64,000 nucleotides of DNA from Dongia sedimenti (GTDB lineage Bacteria > Pseudomonadota > Alphaproteobacteria > Dongiales > Dongiaceae), in the NCBI GenBank assembly GCA_030715195.1, contig JAUYVI010000001.1, positions 372,001-436,000 of the forward strand. Reading direction: 5' to 3'. A program made the position numbers and the translations under genes. Below the pieces are notes generated by a model that was not told where the DNA came from, made no database searches, and saw only the letters and a list, made by a program, of their open reading frames with translations. Numbering within the stretch: position 1 is the stretch's first letter; each line of letters opens with the position of its first letter. Positions 9,541 to 18,640 of this stretch are shown one piece after another.

Positions 9541-10785
9541 TTGCAGACTTCCATCGTGATCCTGATCGTGGCCCTCGCCATCCTGGCCCAGCTCGGCTTC
9601 GAGCTCTGGCTGGACGGGCGACAGATCCGCTGGATCCGCGGGCACCGGGACAGCGTACCGGCCGCCTTCGCCGGGCGTATCGCGCTGGAGGAGCACCGGA
9701 AATCGGTCGATTACGCGATCGAGCGGCTTCAGCTTTCGCGGATCGACAGCGTCGTCGGCTCCATCCTCACCGTCCTCCTGCTGCTCGGCGGCCTATTCGC
9801 CTTCTATGACCGCAGCGTCACGGCGCTGGCCGGGTCGGGCTACCTCGCCGGCCTGTTGCTGGTCGGCGTGCTGATGCTGACCTATGCCGTGGTCGAGCTG
9901 CCGTTCTCCGTCTGGCGGACCTTCAAGATCGAGCAGAAATTCGGGTTCAACCACACCACGCCGGGCCTGTTCATCGCCGACATGCTGAAAGGTGCCGCGG
10001 TCGGCATTGTGCTCGGCGCGCCCTTCGTGCTGGCGATCGACTTCATCCTGCGCAATGTGGGCGAATACTGGTGGCTGGCGGGATGGGGACTCTATGTCGG
10101 GTTCAATCTCGTCATGCTGCTGATCATTCCGACCTTCGTCATGCCGCTCTTCAACAAACTGGAGCCGATCGATGACAGCGGCCTGCGCGGGCGGATCGAG
10201 ACCCTGCTGAAGCGCTGCGGCTTCCAGTCCAAGGGCCTGTTCAAAATGGATGCGAGCAAGCGCTCCGGCCATGGCAACGCCTTCTTCACCGGTTTCGGGC
10301 CCTCGAAGCGCATCGTGCTGTTCGACACGATCATCGCCAGCCTCTCGGCGGAAGAGATCGAAGCGGTGCTGGCGCATGAGCTCGGGCATTTCAAGCTGCG
10401 CCATATCGTGAAGCGCATGCTGACCCAGCTGGTGGTCAGCCTGATCGGCTTCGCGGTGATCGGCTGGCTGATCGCGCAGCCCTGGTTCGCGGCGTCCTTC
10501 GGCCTAGACACCGCGATGCCGTTGTCTCCGCTGATCCTGGCGCTGCTTGTCCTCCCGGCCTTCACCGGCTGGTTCCGCGGCTTCTCCAACTGGCGCTCGC
10601 GGGTGCACGAGTTCGAGGCCGATGCCTATGCCGCCGGCCAGACCAACGGCGCCGATCTCGCCTCGGCCCTGCTCAAGCTGCACAAGGACAATGCCGCGCC
10701 GAGCACCACCGATCCGGTCTATTCGACCTTCAAGCATTCCCATCCGCCGACCGCGGAGCGGATCGCGCGGCTGCAGACGGCCTGA
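9541..10785 (+). CDS. M48-family (Ste24/CAAX-type) membrane metalloprotease
   Basis: Encodes 414 residues of an integral-membrane zinc endopeptidase of the M48/Ste24 group, which acts on membrane or periplasmic substrates in bacteria. The HExxH zinc motif is AHELGHFKLRH, with His279 and His283. The third ligand is the Glu of HEFEADAYA. Several hydrophobic helices precede and surround the active site. The start is a TTG at 9541, chosen because GGAGGG at 9528-9533 lies 7 bp upstream and the first helix begins at once. The gene ends flush against the convergent LysR gene, with no intergenic base. A 7-bp inverted repeat (TTTAAGG at 9492-9498, CCTTAAA at 9507-9513) lies in its leader. Confidence 0.92.
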   Translation: MQTSIVILIVALAILAQLGFELWLDGRQIRWIRGHRDSVPAAFAGRIALEEHRKSVDYAIERLQLSRIDSVVGSILTVLLLLGGLFAFYDRSVTALAGSGYLAGLLLVGVLMLTYAVVELPFSVWRTFKIEQKFGFNHTTPGLFIADMLKGAAVGIVLGAPFVLAIDFILRNVGEYWWLAGWGLYVGFNLVMLLIIPTFVMPLFNKLEPIDDSGLRGRIETLLKRCGFQSKGLFKMDASKRSGHGNAFFTGFGPSKRIVLFDTIIASLSAEEIEAVLAHELGHFKLRHIVKRMLTQLVVSLIGFAVIGWLIAQPWFAASFGLDTAMPLSPLILALLVLPAFTGWFRGFSNWRSRVHEFEADAYAAGQTNGADLASALLKLHKDNAAPSTTDPVYSTFKHSHPPTAERIARLQTA

Positions 10786-11691
10786 TCAGAGCTCGGCGTG
10801 GCCCGGCAGAGCCGTGGCCAAGGCATCGATCGCGAGGCGCACGCGGAGCGGCAGATGCGGCGCTTCGGGCCAGAGTGCGTGTGTCTCGAAGATCATGCGC
10901 GGGCAGTCGAGCAGCAGCGGCACCAGCTGGCCGGCATGCACGCGGTCGCGGATCAGCCAGCAGGGCAGCCACGCCAATCCCAAGCCATCGGCCGCCGCAT
11001 CGGTGATCGCGGCAAGATCGTCGAAGCGAAGACGGTTCGGCGGCGCGACCTCGGTCGGCGCATTGCCGCCGGTCGGGAAGATCCAGGACTTCACCTTGCC
11101 GCCGCGGCCATAGACCACGGCGTGATGCCGGTCGAGGTCTTCGAGAGTGCGTGGCGCGCCGTGTTGTTCGATGTAACCCGGTGAAGCGCAGACCGTCATG
11201 CGCTGGAGCGCGAGGATGCGCGTCTTCAAGCCCGCGCCTTCGCTCGGCCGTCCGTTGCGGATCGCGAGATCGAAGCGGTCCTCGACGAGATCGACCACCT
11301 GATCGGTGAAATTGAGCTCGAGCTCCAGCTTCGGATGCCGGCGGGCGAGCGCGTTCAGCACCGGTGCCACGCAGCGGCGACCGAACAGGACCGGGACGGA
11401 GACCCGCAACCGTCCGCTCGCTTCCTTGCGCCCGGATTCCAGCATCTGGTCGCCGGCGCGCAGAGCTTCGAGCGCCCGCAGGCAGTGTTCGAAATAGGCC
11501 TGTCCGTCCTCGGTCAGGCTCTGCGAGCGGGTGGTGCGGTGAAAGAGGCGGACGCCGAGCCGCGCTTCCATGCGCGAGATCGTCTTGCCCACGGCCGAGC
11601 GGGAGAGATGCAGCTTGGCCGCCGCCGCCGAGAAGCCACCGGTCTCGACCGCCGTGACGAAGACGGAGACTCCGTTCAACGCATCGCTCAT
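10786..11691 (-). CDS. LysR-family transcriptional regulator
   Basis: Encodes 301 residues with the standard LysR layout. An N-terminal winged helix-turn-helix (GGFSAAAAKLHLSRSAVGKT) spans about residues 18-37, and a linker and a periplasmic-binding-protein-like effector domain follow. The gene diverges from the MDR oxidoreductase at 11804. The 112-bp gap holds a perfect palindrome fitting the LysR T-N11-A rule, so this protein probably controls the oxidoreductase and itself. It resembles the LysR regulators often paired with quinone reductases, but the effector cannot be read from sequence. The stop TGA directly abuts the stop of the convergent M48 gene. Confidence 0.93.
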   Translation of the reverse strand: MSDALNGVSVFVTAVETGGFSAAAAKLHLSRSAVGKTISRMEARLGVRLFHRTTRSQSLTEDGQAYFEHCLRALEALRAGDQMLESGRKEASGRLRVSVPVLFGRRCVAPVLNALARRHPKLELELNFTDQVVDLVEDRFDLAIRNGRPSEGAGLKTRILALQRMTVCASPGYIEQHGAPRTLEDLDRHHAVVYGRGGKVKSWIFPTGGNAPTEVAPPNRLRFDDLAAITDAAADGLGLAWLPCWLIRDRVHAGQLVPLLLDCPRMIFETHALWPEAPHLPLRVRLAIDALATALPGHAEL

Positions 11692-11724
11692 ATCCGCCTC
11701 ATTGTAGATCGGGAGGCGCCAATC

Positions 11725-11743
11725 TGGCGATAAACCATCGCCA
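11725..11743. promoter_or_regulatory. Candidate LysR operator
   Basis: TGGCGAT (11725-11731) and ATCGCCA (11737-11743) form a perfect 7-bp inverted repeat around a 5-bp centre. The element contains two overlapping T-N11-A matches. It sits between the divergent LysR and MDR genes, 34 bp from the LysR start and 60 bp from the MDR start, as expected for an autoregulating LysR protein. Confidence 0.6.
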
Positions 11744-11803
11744 CTGAGGCATTCAAAGCGACATTAGGGTCTGCCTTGGCGCGATTCAACAAGGAGTTCG
11801 CAG

Positions 11804-12829
11804 ATGGGCGAGACGATGCGGCAATGGCAGATGAGCGGGATCGGGCGGGACAAGCTGCGCCTCAACGCGGTTCCGGTGCCGGAACCCAGGGCGGGCGAGG
11901 TGCTGGTCAAGGTCGGGGCGGCCTCGCTGAACTATCGCGACAAGCTGGTGGTCGAGACCGGCATGGGCCTGCCGATCGCGTTCCCCTTCACCCCGGCCTC
12001 GGACCTCGCCGGCACCGTCGCGGCGACGGGCGCGGGTGCAAAGCGCTTCGCAAACGGCGACCGGGTGATCTCCAATTTCATTCCGGATTGGATCGACGGT
12101 CGCCGGCCGGGCAGCGGTCGGGTGCCGCACTACCAGACGCTCGGCGGCTTCTATCCGGGCGTGCTGGCGGAATACGTCGCTTTCCCCGAGGACTGGCTGG
12201 TGCGGGCCCCTGCCAGTCTCGACGATGCCGAAGCGGCGACCCTGCCGATCGCGGCGCTCACCGCCTGGTCGGCGCTGATCGATCTCGGCGCGCTGCGGGC
12301 GGGCGAGACCGTGGTCGTGCAGGGAACCGGTGGCGTCGCCCTGTTCGGGCTGCAGCTCGCCAAGCTGCACGGTGCCGAGGTGATCGTGACCTCGTCGAGC
12401 GATGAGAAACTGGCGCGGGCGAAGCAGCTGGGTGCGGAGCACGGTATCAACTACCGCCGCGAGGATTGGGTCGAGCGGGTGCATCAACTGACCCAGGATC
12501 GCGGCGCCGATCACGTGCTGGAGATTGTCGGCGGCTCGCATCTCGCACGCGCGCTCGCCGCGGTCGCGGTCCAGGGGCGAATATCGCTCATCGGCGTGCT
12601 GGAAGGGTTCGAACTCTCTGGCCCGGTCGCGCCCTTGCTGCTGAAGTCTCCCGTCATTCAGGGGATCAGCGTCGGCCATCGCCGCGGACTCGAGGACCTG
12701 AACCGCGCGGTGGATCGGACCGGCCTCAAGCCGGTGATCGGCGCGCGGTTCTCGTTGGATACAGTGCCTGAGGCGTTCGACGCGCTCGATCGCGGCCCGT
12801 TCGGCAAGATCGTGGTGGAGATCGGCTAA
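11804..12829 (+). CDS. MDR-family NAD(P)-dependent alcohol dehydrogenase/quinone reductase
   Basis: Encodes 341 residues of the medium-chain dehydrogenase/reductase superfamily. The N-terminal GroES-like domain (NYRDKLVVETGMGLPIAFPF) is followed by a Rossmann domain with the dinucleotide motif GTGGVALFGLQLAKLHGAEV near residue 170. No structural-zinc cysteine cluster is visible, which favours the zinc-independent quinone-oxidoreductase-like group over true alcohol dehydrogenases. The ATG at 11804 is preceded by AAGGAG at a good distance. It diverges from a LysR regulator with a palindromic site between them, suggesting induction by an aldehyde, quinone or similar electrophile. The substrate is unknown. 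Confidence 0.9.
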   Translation: MGETMRQWQMSGIGRDKLRLNAVPVPEPRAGEVLVKVGAASLNYRDKLVVETGMGLPIAFPFTPASDLAGTVAATGAGAKRFANGDRVISNFIPDWIDGRRPGSGRVPHYQTLGGFYPGVLAEYVAFPEDWLVRAPASLDDAEAATLPIAALTAWSALIDLGALRAGETVVVQGTGGVALFGLQLAKLHGAEVIVTSSSDEKLARAKQLGAEHGINYRREDWVERVHQLTQDRGADHVLEIVGGSHLARALAAVAVQGRISLIGVLEGFELSGPVAPLLLKSPVIQGISVGHRRGLEDLNRAVDRTGLKPVIGARFSLDTVPEAFDALDRGPFGKIVVEIG

Positions 12830-15023
12830 TCCGCCAGCAGCGCCGTGCGGATCGCGGTGGCGAGCTGCTCCAGCGAAAAGGGCTTGGTCAGCAGCTGCAC
12901 GCCCGGATCGAGCACGCCGTTATGGACCACGGCATTCCTTGTATAGCCGGTGGTGAACAGCACCTTCAATTCCGGATGGATCAACCTGGCGCGATCGGCC
13001 AGATTCCGTCCGTTGATCTCCGGCATCACGATATCGGTGAATAAGAGGTCGATATCATCGCGCAGCGTGAGGATATCCAGCGCCTTGGCGGCACTCTCGG
13101 CTTCGATCACCGTGTAGCCCAGCTCGCGCAGTGAATCGACGCTAAGCTTGCGCACCATGCTCTCATCCTCGACCACGAGGATGGTTTCTTCGGCGGAGCC
13201 GGCCGGAATTGCCGTGTTGTCCTTCGTTTGGTCCTTCATCTCCTGCTCCGAGCCGTAGAAACGCGGCAGGTAGAGCTTGATCGTGGTGCCCTGGCCGGGC
13301 TCGGAATAGATCTTCACATGGCCCTTCGACTGGCGAACGAAACCGTAGACCTGCGAAAGGCCGAGTCCGGTCCCACGGCCGACCGCCTTGGTGGTGAAGA
13401 AGGGGTCGAAGGCGCGGCTGATCGTTTCGGGCGACATGCCGGTGCCGCTATCGGTGACGCTGATCAGCACGTACTGGCCGGCTGGCACGCCGGGATGCCG
13501 CGCCGCGTAGTCCGGATCGAGGCTGGTATTGGCGGTCTCGATGGTGAGCCTGCCGCCCTCCGGCATGGCGTCGCGGGCATTGACCGTGAGGTTGAGCAAG
13601 GCGCTCTCAAGCTGATTGACGTCGATGGAGGTCTTCCAGACGCCGCCGCCGAGCACGATCTCCATCTGCACCGCCTCGGTCAGGGAACGGCGCAGCAGGT
13701 CGGACAGATCGGAGACGAAGCGGTTGACGTCGACCACCTGCGGCGCCAGCGGTTGCTGGCGCGCGAAGGCCAGCAGGCGCTGGGTCAGCGTGGCGGCGCG
13801 TTGCGCGCCCTCGAGCGCGGCGCCGATATAGCGGGTGACGTCGGTCGAGCCCTTGGCGATCCGGCGCTCGATCACGTTCAGGCTGCCGATGATGATCGAC
13901 AGCATATTGTTGAGATCATGGGCGAGGCCGCCGCTCAGCTGCCCGATCGCCTCCATCTTCTGCATCTGGCGGACCTGGCTCTCGGCCGCCTCGCGGTTGG
14001 CGATCTCGCCGCGCAGCTCCTCGTTGGTACGGATCACGGCCCGCCGCGCGGCTTCGAGCTCGGCTTTGTCCCGGGCCTCGAGGCGCGCCTGCCGGACACC
14101 GAGGAGCATCAGCGCGATGAAGCCGGCCGCCGCCAGGGTCGCCAGTGGCACGCGCGAGACGAACCAGTCTTTCCATTGCTCGAACACCGCGTCGTCGGAG
14201 ACATCGACGCTGATATAAAGCGGCAGCTTGCCGACCCGCTCGTAATTTCCGAAGCGGTCGCCGATGAAATCGCCGCCGGGCGCGTCGCGCTGGATCGCCT
14301 CGGCGACCGCCCGCTGAAGGCTGGTGCCGACCGTCACGACGCCGTCCTGGCTTGCGGGAAAGCGGGCAAGGATGCCGAAATTGTCCGCCCGGAACAGGGT
14401 CAGGCGCGCATCGAGCGGCAGCTTCAGGCCCTTCCAATAGTCGATGAAGTAATTGATGTCGGCGGTGACCGAGGCCATGCCGCGAAACGTGCTGTCCGCC
14501 GATTCCATGCGCCGGCTGACCAGGAAGGTCGGGCGCTTGGTCACCTTGCCGATGATCAGGTCGCCGATGAAAAGCCCGCTTCCCGGCTGTTTCGCGGCGA
14601 TGAAATTGGCGCGATCGGCGGCATCGGAAGCGGGGGTCGGAAATCCGAAGCTGGTGATTCGGAGCAGCCCTTTCTCGTCGTTGAACCAGAAATCCTCGAT
14701 ATAGGGTGTCGCGTCGGCCAGCCTGCGGAGCTGTTGTTGCAGGTCTTGCGATTGGGCGATCTGATTCCAGTTCGACGTGCCGAGCAGGTTGGTCGCGGCG
14801 GTGATGCCGATCTCCGAAACCTCGAACAGCCGTCCGGCATGATCGGAGAGAAAGCGCGCTTCGGTCGTGGCTTCGGCGGCGGCGACCGCATAGACGCGCT
14901 GATACTCGCTGTAGGGGCAAAGGCGAAGGTGATGAGAACGAGGACGATTCCAAGCCCGCCGGTCAGCCCGGCAACCCTGATCAGCGACAGTGGCTTCGGC
15001 GGGGACGGCGGAAGGGCCTCCAT
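12826..15023 (-). CDS. Hybrid sensor histidine kinase/response regulator with an apparent frameshift
   Basis: The domains in order are: an N-terminal membrane helix (LTGGLGIVLVLITFAFAP) starting at ATG 15023; an extracytoplasmic sensor region; a second helix (VPLATLAAAGFIALMLLGV); a coiled linker; a HisKA H-box with GGLAHDLNNML; a HATPase with NLTVNARDAM, DSGTGM, FDPFFTTK and GRGTGLGLSQVYG; and a C-terminal receiver with acceptor Asp in LLFTDIVMPE and Lys in LLTKPF. Kinase and receiver residues are intact. The first helix is in a different frame from everything downstream. The frames would join if the C4 run (GGGG on the + strand, 14914-14917) had one more base. From 14544 back to that point the kinase frame is open but has no start codon. 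This is either a sequencing error or a real disruption. The 3' end overlaps the MDR gene by 4 bp, convergently. Confidence 0.85.
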
Positions 15024-15126
15024 AGATGCAGTCGACTCCGTAGGGGACCGAGCGACTTTACGGCCTCAAGGCACGTTTTCATAGAGTCCTCGTCCCGGCG
15101 TGATGTGCATCAAGCAGAGGAGCCCG

Positions 15127-16020
15127 CTATTCCTTCACCGCCCCGGTCATCGACGAGACGTAATAGTCTACAAAGAAAGAGTAGAGGATCACCACCGGGA
15201 GCGACCCGAACAGGGCTCCAGCCATCAGCGCGCCCCACTCGTAGACGTCGCTGCGGACGAGCTCGGTCAGCACGCCCACCGGCACGGTCTTGTTCTCCGA
15301 GGACTGAATGAAGGTGAGCGCGTAGATGAACTCGTTCCACGACAGGGTAAAGGCGAAGATGCTGGCCGAGATCAGGCCCGGCACCGAGAGCGGCAGGATG
15401 ATCTTCACCAGGATCTGCAGGCGCGTCGCGCCGTCGATCAGGGCGCATTCCTCGAGCTCGTAGGGGATCGAGCGAAAGTAGCCCATCAGCAGCCAGGTGC
15501 AGAACGGAATGAGAAAGGTCGGGTAGGTGAGGATCAGTGCCCACTTGCTGTCATAGAGGCCGAGCTTGAACACCATGAAGGCCAGGGGAATGAACAGGAT
15601 CGAGGGCGGCACCAGATAGGCGAGGAAGATGCCCAAGCCCACCTGCCGCGAGCCGGTGAAGCGCAGCCGCTCGATCGCATAGGCCGCCAGCACCGCGGCG
15701 AAGATCGAGAGGAAGGTGGCCGCGACCGAGATGACGATCGTGTTCCAGAGCCAGGGCAGGTACGAGGTCTCGAACAGCAGATAGCGGATATGGTCCAGGG
15801 TCGGCTTGACCACCCAGAACGGGCTGTAGTGATCGTAGTCGGTGAGCTGGTTGTCGGGCTTCAGCGCCGTAATGGTCATCCAGTAGAACGGAAACAGCAG
15901 CACGATCACGAAGATCGCCAGCGGCAGGTAGAGTGTCACCAGCCGCCGCGGCGTGCGTTCCAGATAGGTGGCGCCGCCCTCGTCGTGCTTCTTCTTGTCG
16001 AAAGTCTCGGTGACGGCCAT
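15127..16020 (-). CDS. Carbohydrate ABC transporter permease (MalG type)
   Basis: Encodes 297 residues with about six membrane helices, beginning LPLAIFVIVLLFPFYWMTI. The EAA loop that contacts the ATPase is present (EECALIDGATRLQILVKIILPLSVPG). It is the second inner-membrane permease of the import operon whose solute-binding protein starts at 18294. The ATG at 16020 is chosen because its last base is shared with the TGA of the upstream permease, a typical coupled start. A longer in-frame extension upstream lies inside that permease and is not real. No ATPase follows, so the system probably uses an ATPase encoded elsewhere. Confidence 0.93.
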   Translation of the reverse strand: MAVTETFDKKKHDEGGATYLERTPRRLVTLYLPLAIFVIVLLFPFYWMTITALKPDNQLTDYDHYSPFWVVKPTLDHIRYLLFETSYLPWLWNTIVISVAATFLSIFAAVLAAYAIERLRFTGSRQVGLGIFLAYLVPPSILFIPLAFMVFKLGLYDSKWALILTYPTFLIPFCTWLLMGYFRSIPYELEECALIDGATRLQILVKIILPLSVPGLISASIFAFTLSWNEFIYALTFIQSSENKTVPVGVLTELVRSDVYEWGALMAGALFGSLPVVILYSFFVDYYVSSMTGAVKE

Positions 16021-16967
16021 CAGTCGCGCCCTCCCTGCTGCCATTTGCGGCGCTGCAGGCCGAAATAGCTGAACAGGATGGCGGCCAGCAGGAACGGGAT
16101 CATGGCGATGGCGATCGCCGCACCTTCGCCGAGATGCCCGCCTGGGATCGCGCGCTGGAACGAGAGCGTCGCCATCAGATGCGTGGCATTGACCGGCCCG
16201 CCGCGGGTCAGCACGTAGATCAGCTGGAAATCGGTGAAGGTGAACAGCACCGAGAAGGTCATCACCACGGCGATGATCGGCGTCAGCATCGGCAGGGTGA
16301 CATGGCGCAGGCGCTGCCAGGAATTGGCGCCGTCCAGCATGGCCGCCTCGTAGAGCGAGGGGGGAATGGTCTGCAGCCCGGCGAGCAGGGTGATCGCCAC
16401 GAAGGGGATGCCGCGCCAGACATTGGCGGCGATCACCGAAGCCCGCGCCAGGTTGGGATCGCCGAGGAAGTTGATCGGCGTGTCGATGATCCCGAGCTTG
16501 ATCAGCGACCAGGACAGGATCGAGAACTGCGCGTCGTAGATCCACCAGAAGGCGATCGCCGAGAGCACTGTCGGCACCACCCAGGGCAGCAGCACGATCG
16601 CGCGGAAGAAGGCCTTGAAGGGCAGCCGTTCGTTCAGGATCAGCGCCAGCCAGAGGCCGAGCGCGAATTTCAGCGCCGAGGCGGCAACGGTGTAGAGCAC
16701 CGTGTTGAAGACCGACAGCCAGAACACGGAATCCGACCAGAGATACTCGTAGTTCTCTAGGCCGATGAAGATCCCGGACCGACCGATCTGGGTGTCAGTG
16801 AAGCCGAGCCAGACGCCGAGCCCGAGCGGATAGGTGAGGAAGAGCAGGAGGATCACCGCCGCCGGCAACAGGAAGAGCCCGCCGAGAACGTTGCGGTTCT
16901 CCAGCAGGCGGGAAAGGCCGCCGGTCCGCATGGGACCGGCGGCGTCCGTGGTCAATGTCGAGGCCAT
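16020..16967 (-). CDS. Carbohydrate ABC transporter permease (MalF/UgpA type)
   Basis: Encodes 315 residues with six predicted membrane helices, the first being FLLPAAVILLLFLTYPLGLGVW. The EAA motif is YEAAMLDGANSWQRLRHVTLPMLTP. It is the first permease of the importer and begins 1 bp after the stop of the solute-binding protein gene; the start ATG at 16967 follows from this spacing. It overlaps the next permease by one base. The family imports mono- or oligosaccharides and polyols, and the substrate cannot be told from sequence. Confidence 0.93.
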   Translation of the reverse strand: MASTLTTDAAGPMRTGGLSRLLENRNVLGGLFLLPAAVILLLFLTYPLGLGVWLGFTDTQIGRSGIFIGLENYEYLWSDSVFWLSVFNTVLYTVAASALKFALGLWLALILNERLPFKAFFRAIVLLPWVVPTVLSAIAFWWIYDAQFSILSWSLIKLGIIDTPINFLGDPNLARASVIAANVWRGIPFVAITLLAGLQTIPPSLYEAAMLDGANSWQRLRHVTLPMLTPIIAVVMTFSVLFTFTDFQLIYVLTRGGPVNATHLMATLSFQRAIPGGHLGEGAAIAIAMIPFLLAAILFSYFGLQRRKWQQGGRD

Positions 16968-16968
16968 C

Positions 16969-18294
16969 TCAGCTCTGATAGTAGCGCTTGGCACGTTGCT
17001 CGGCACGCGCCGCCGCGTCTTCCGGAGAACGCTGGCCGGTGACCGCTTCGGCGAACATGTCGACCAGCACGTAATCCGCCATCGTGCCGGCGGAGGCCGG
17101 CCCGAGCGGGCCGGCATAGCCGTTGGTCCGCAAGGTTTCGGAGGCCTTGGCATAGGGTGCGAAGACCGGATCCGAGGTCCAGATCTTGTTGGCCGCATAG
17201 GCCTTCAGGGTCTGGCAGCAATAGGCGCTGGAGGCTTCGATCCAGGGATCCATCTGCGGCTGCTCGAACATGTATTGCAGATAGCGCATCGCCGCCTTCG
17301 GATACTTCGTGTACTTGAAGATCACCGCCGAGGTGACCTGGTAGAGCTCGGCGTTCTGCCCGCTCGGGCCGATCGGGAAGTTGGTCGAGCCGATATCGGC
17401 CGCGATCTCGGCCAGGGCCGGATCCTTCTTCGCCGCGTAATAGACCGAGACGCCGTTCGCGATGCAGGACACCTGCTTCGCCAGGAAGGCGCGGTTGTTG
17501 TTGACGTCGAGCCAGCTCTCGGTGCCCGGCACGAAGTTCTTGTAGAGCTCGCTCGCATACTTGATCGCCTCGATGGTCTCGGGGCTGTTGATGGTGACGT
17601 TGCCCTTCTCATCGACCATCTTGCCGCCATGGCTCCAGAGCAGCCAATGGGCGTAGTTGTTGCCGTCGCCGACACCATGGCCATGGGTGAAGCCCGCGCC
17701 GAGCCCGTTCTTCTTCAGCCCCTGCACCAGCTTCAGGAAGCCGGCGGTGTCCTTCGGGAATTCGTCGAAGCCGGCGGCTTTCACCAGGCTCTTGCGATAG
17801 ACGACGGCGTTGCCGATGGTCGCCAGCGGCAGACCAATGAACTTGCCGTCACGCGTCGCATAGGACTTCGGCCCGTCATACCAGCCGCCGTATTTGCCGC
17901 CGAGATAATCGGCGAGCTCGGTGACGTCGAGCAGCTTGTCGGGATACTGGTGCGGGTCGTCGAACCAGACCCACATGATGTCGGGCCCTGATCCGACATT
18001 GGCGGCGACCGCGGCTTTCGGCCTGATGTCCTCCCAGCTCTCCTTGTCGATCCGCACCTGGATGCCGGTCTCCTTGGTGAACTTCTCGGTATTGGCTAGC
18101 CACTGCTTCTCGTCGCCTTCGACGAAGGGCGACCAGCGGGTCACGCGCAGCGTCGCGCCTTCCTCCGGCGTGATTTTCAGATCCTGCGCGAAAGCTCGGC
18201 GGCGGCCGAGCAGCCCGGCACCGACCGCGCCGGCGGCGGCAATGCCCGCCGAGCTCTGGACAAGCTGCCGGCGGGTCAGTTTGAATTTCGTCAT
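16969..18294 (-). CDS. Extracellular solute-binding protein of a sugar ABC importer
   Basis: Encodes 441 residues of the family 1 extracellular solute-binding proteins. The N-terminus (TRRQLVQSSAGIAAAGAVGA, then AFAQD) looks like a twin-arginine export signal, so the protein is probably exported folded to the periplasm. The ATG at 18294 is supported by GGAGGA about 6 bp upstream on the minus strand and by the position of the signal. It heads an operon with two permeases downstream. No kinase, isomerase or regulator lies beside it to hint at the sugar. A 12-bp inverted repeat pair in its upstream region may be regulatory. Confidence 0.92.
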   Translation of the reverse strand: MTKFKLTRRQLVQSSAGIAAAGAVGAGLLGRRRAFAQDLKITPEEGATLRVTRWSPFVEGDEKQWLANTEKFTKETGIQVRIDKESWEDIRPKAAVAANVGSGPDIMWVWFDDPHQYPDKLLDVTELADYLGGKYGGWYDGPKSYATRDGKFIGLPLATIGNAVVYRKSLVKAAGFDEFPKDTAGFLKLVQGLKKNGLGAGFTHGHGVGDGNNYAHWLLWSHGGKMVDEKGNVTINSPETIEAIKYASELYKNFVPGTESWLDVNNNRAFLAKQVSCIANGVSVYYAAKKDPALAEIAADIGSTNFPIGPSGQNAELYQVTSAVIFKYTKYPKAAMRYLQYMFEQPQMDPWIEASSAYCCQTLKAYAANKIWTSDPVFAPYAKASETLRTNGYAGPLGPASAGTMADYVLVDMFAEAVTGQRSPEDAAARAEQRAKRYYQS

Positions 18295-18640
18295 GACGCT
18301 TCCTCCATTTGCTTCGTTAGGCGGCAAGTTGATTCCCGGGGTGAACGCGCGGCGCACGCATGGATGATGACCGGATGCAGCTTGATTGCGCGAAGCGGCG
18401 TCGATGGCATCACCGGCGCCATGCCGGACTCCTCCCAAGTTCGTTTTCGCGGCGACGGTCTCTTCGGGGACCTTGTGCAAGCAAGTCAGCAGGGCGGAAT
18501 TCTGTTCCGCGCCGATCCGCCCGTTCCTGACAGCGCTGTCATTCTAGGCGGCTTCCCTTGACGGGAATCAACTCTTAAACGGTGCGCTGCGTTGGGAGGT
18601 ACTCCGACTTTGGTCGGTATTGAAAAATCGGAGCAAAAGG
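18295..18640. other. 346-bp intergenic region upstream of the sugar importer
   Basis: No gene is supported here. It should hold the promoter of the leftward importer operon and the 3' end of the Nudix transcript. Two things stand out. A 12-bp sequence, AGTTGATTCCCG, occurs at 18327-18338 on the + strand and at 18573-18562 on the minus strand. The second copy overlaps a 15-bp palindrome, TTCCCTTGACGGGAA (18553-18567). A small CCGAC/GTCGG hairpin lies near 18605-18618. No T-tract terminator is evident. Confidence 0.5.
18553..18567. promoter_or_regulatory. Palindrome TTCCC-N5-GGGAA
   Basis: This perfect 5-bp inverted repeat around a 5-bp centre is followed directly by one arm of a 12-bp repeat whose inverse lies at 18327-18338. 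It lies upstream of the importer operon and could be a repressor site, but no cognate regulator gene is adjacent. Confidence 0.4.

Noticed and set aside
13228-15084. Long open frame antisense to the histidine kinase
   Set aside because: The kinase motifs are all on the other strand; this reading shows no domain.
18364-18561. A 65-codon frame upstream of the sugar importer
   Set aside because: No Shine-Dalgarno sequence, no recognisable features and composition like the surrounding intergenic DNA.
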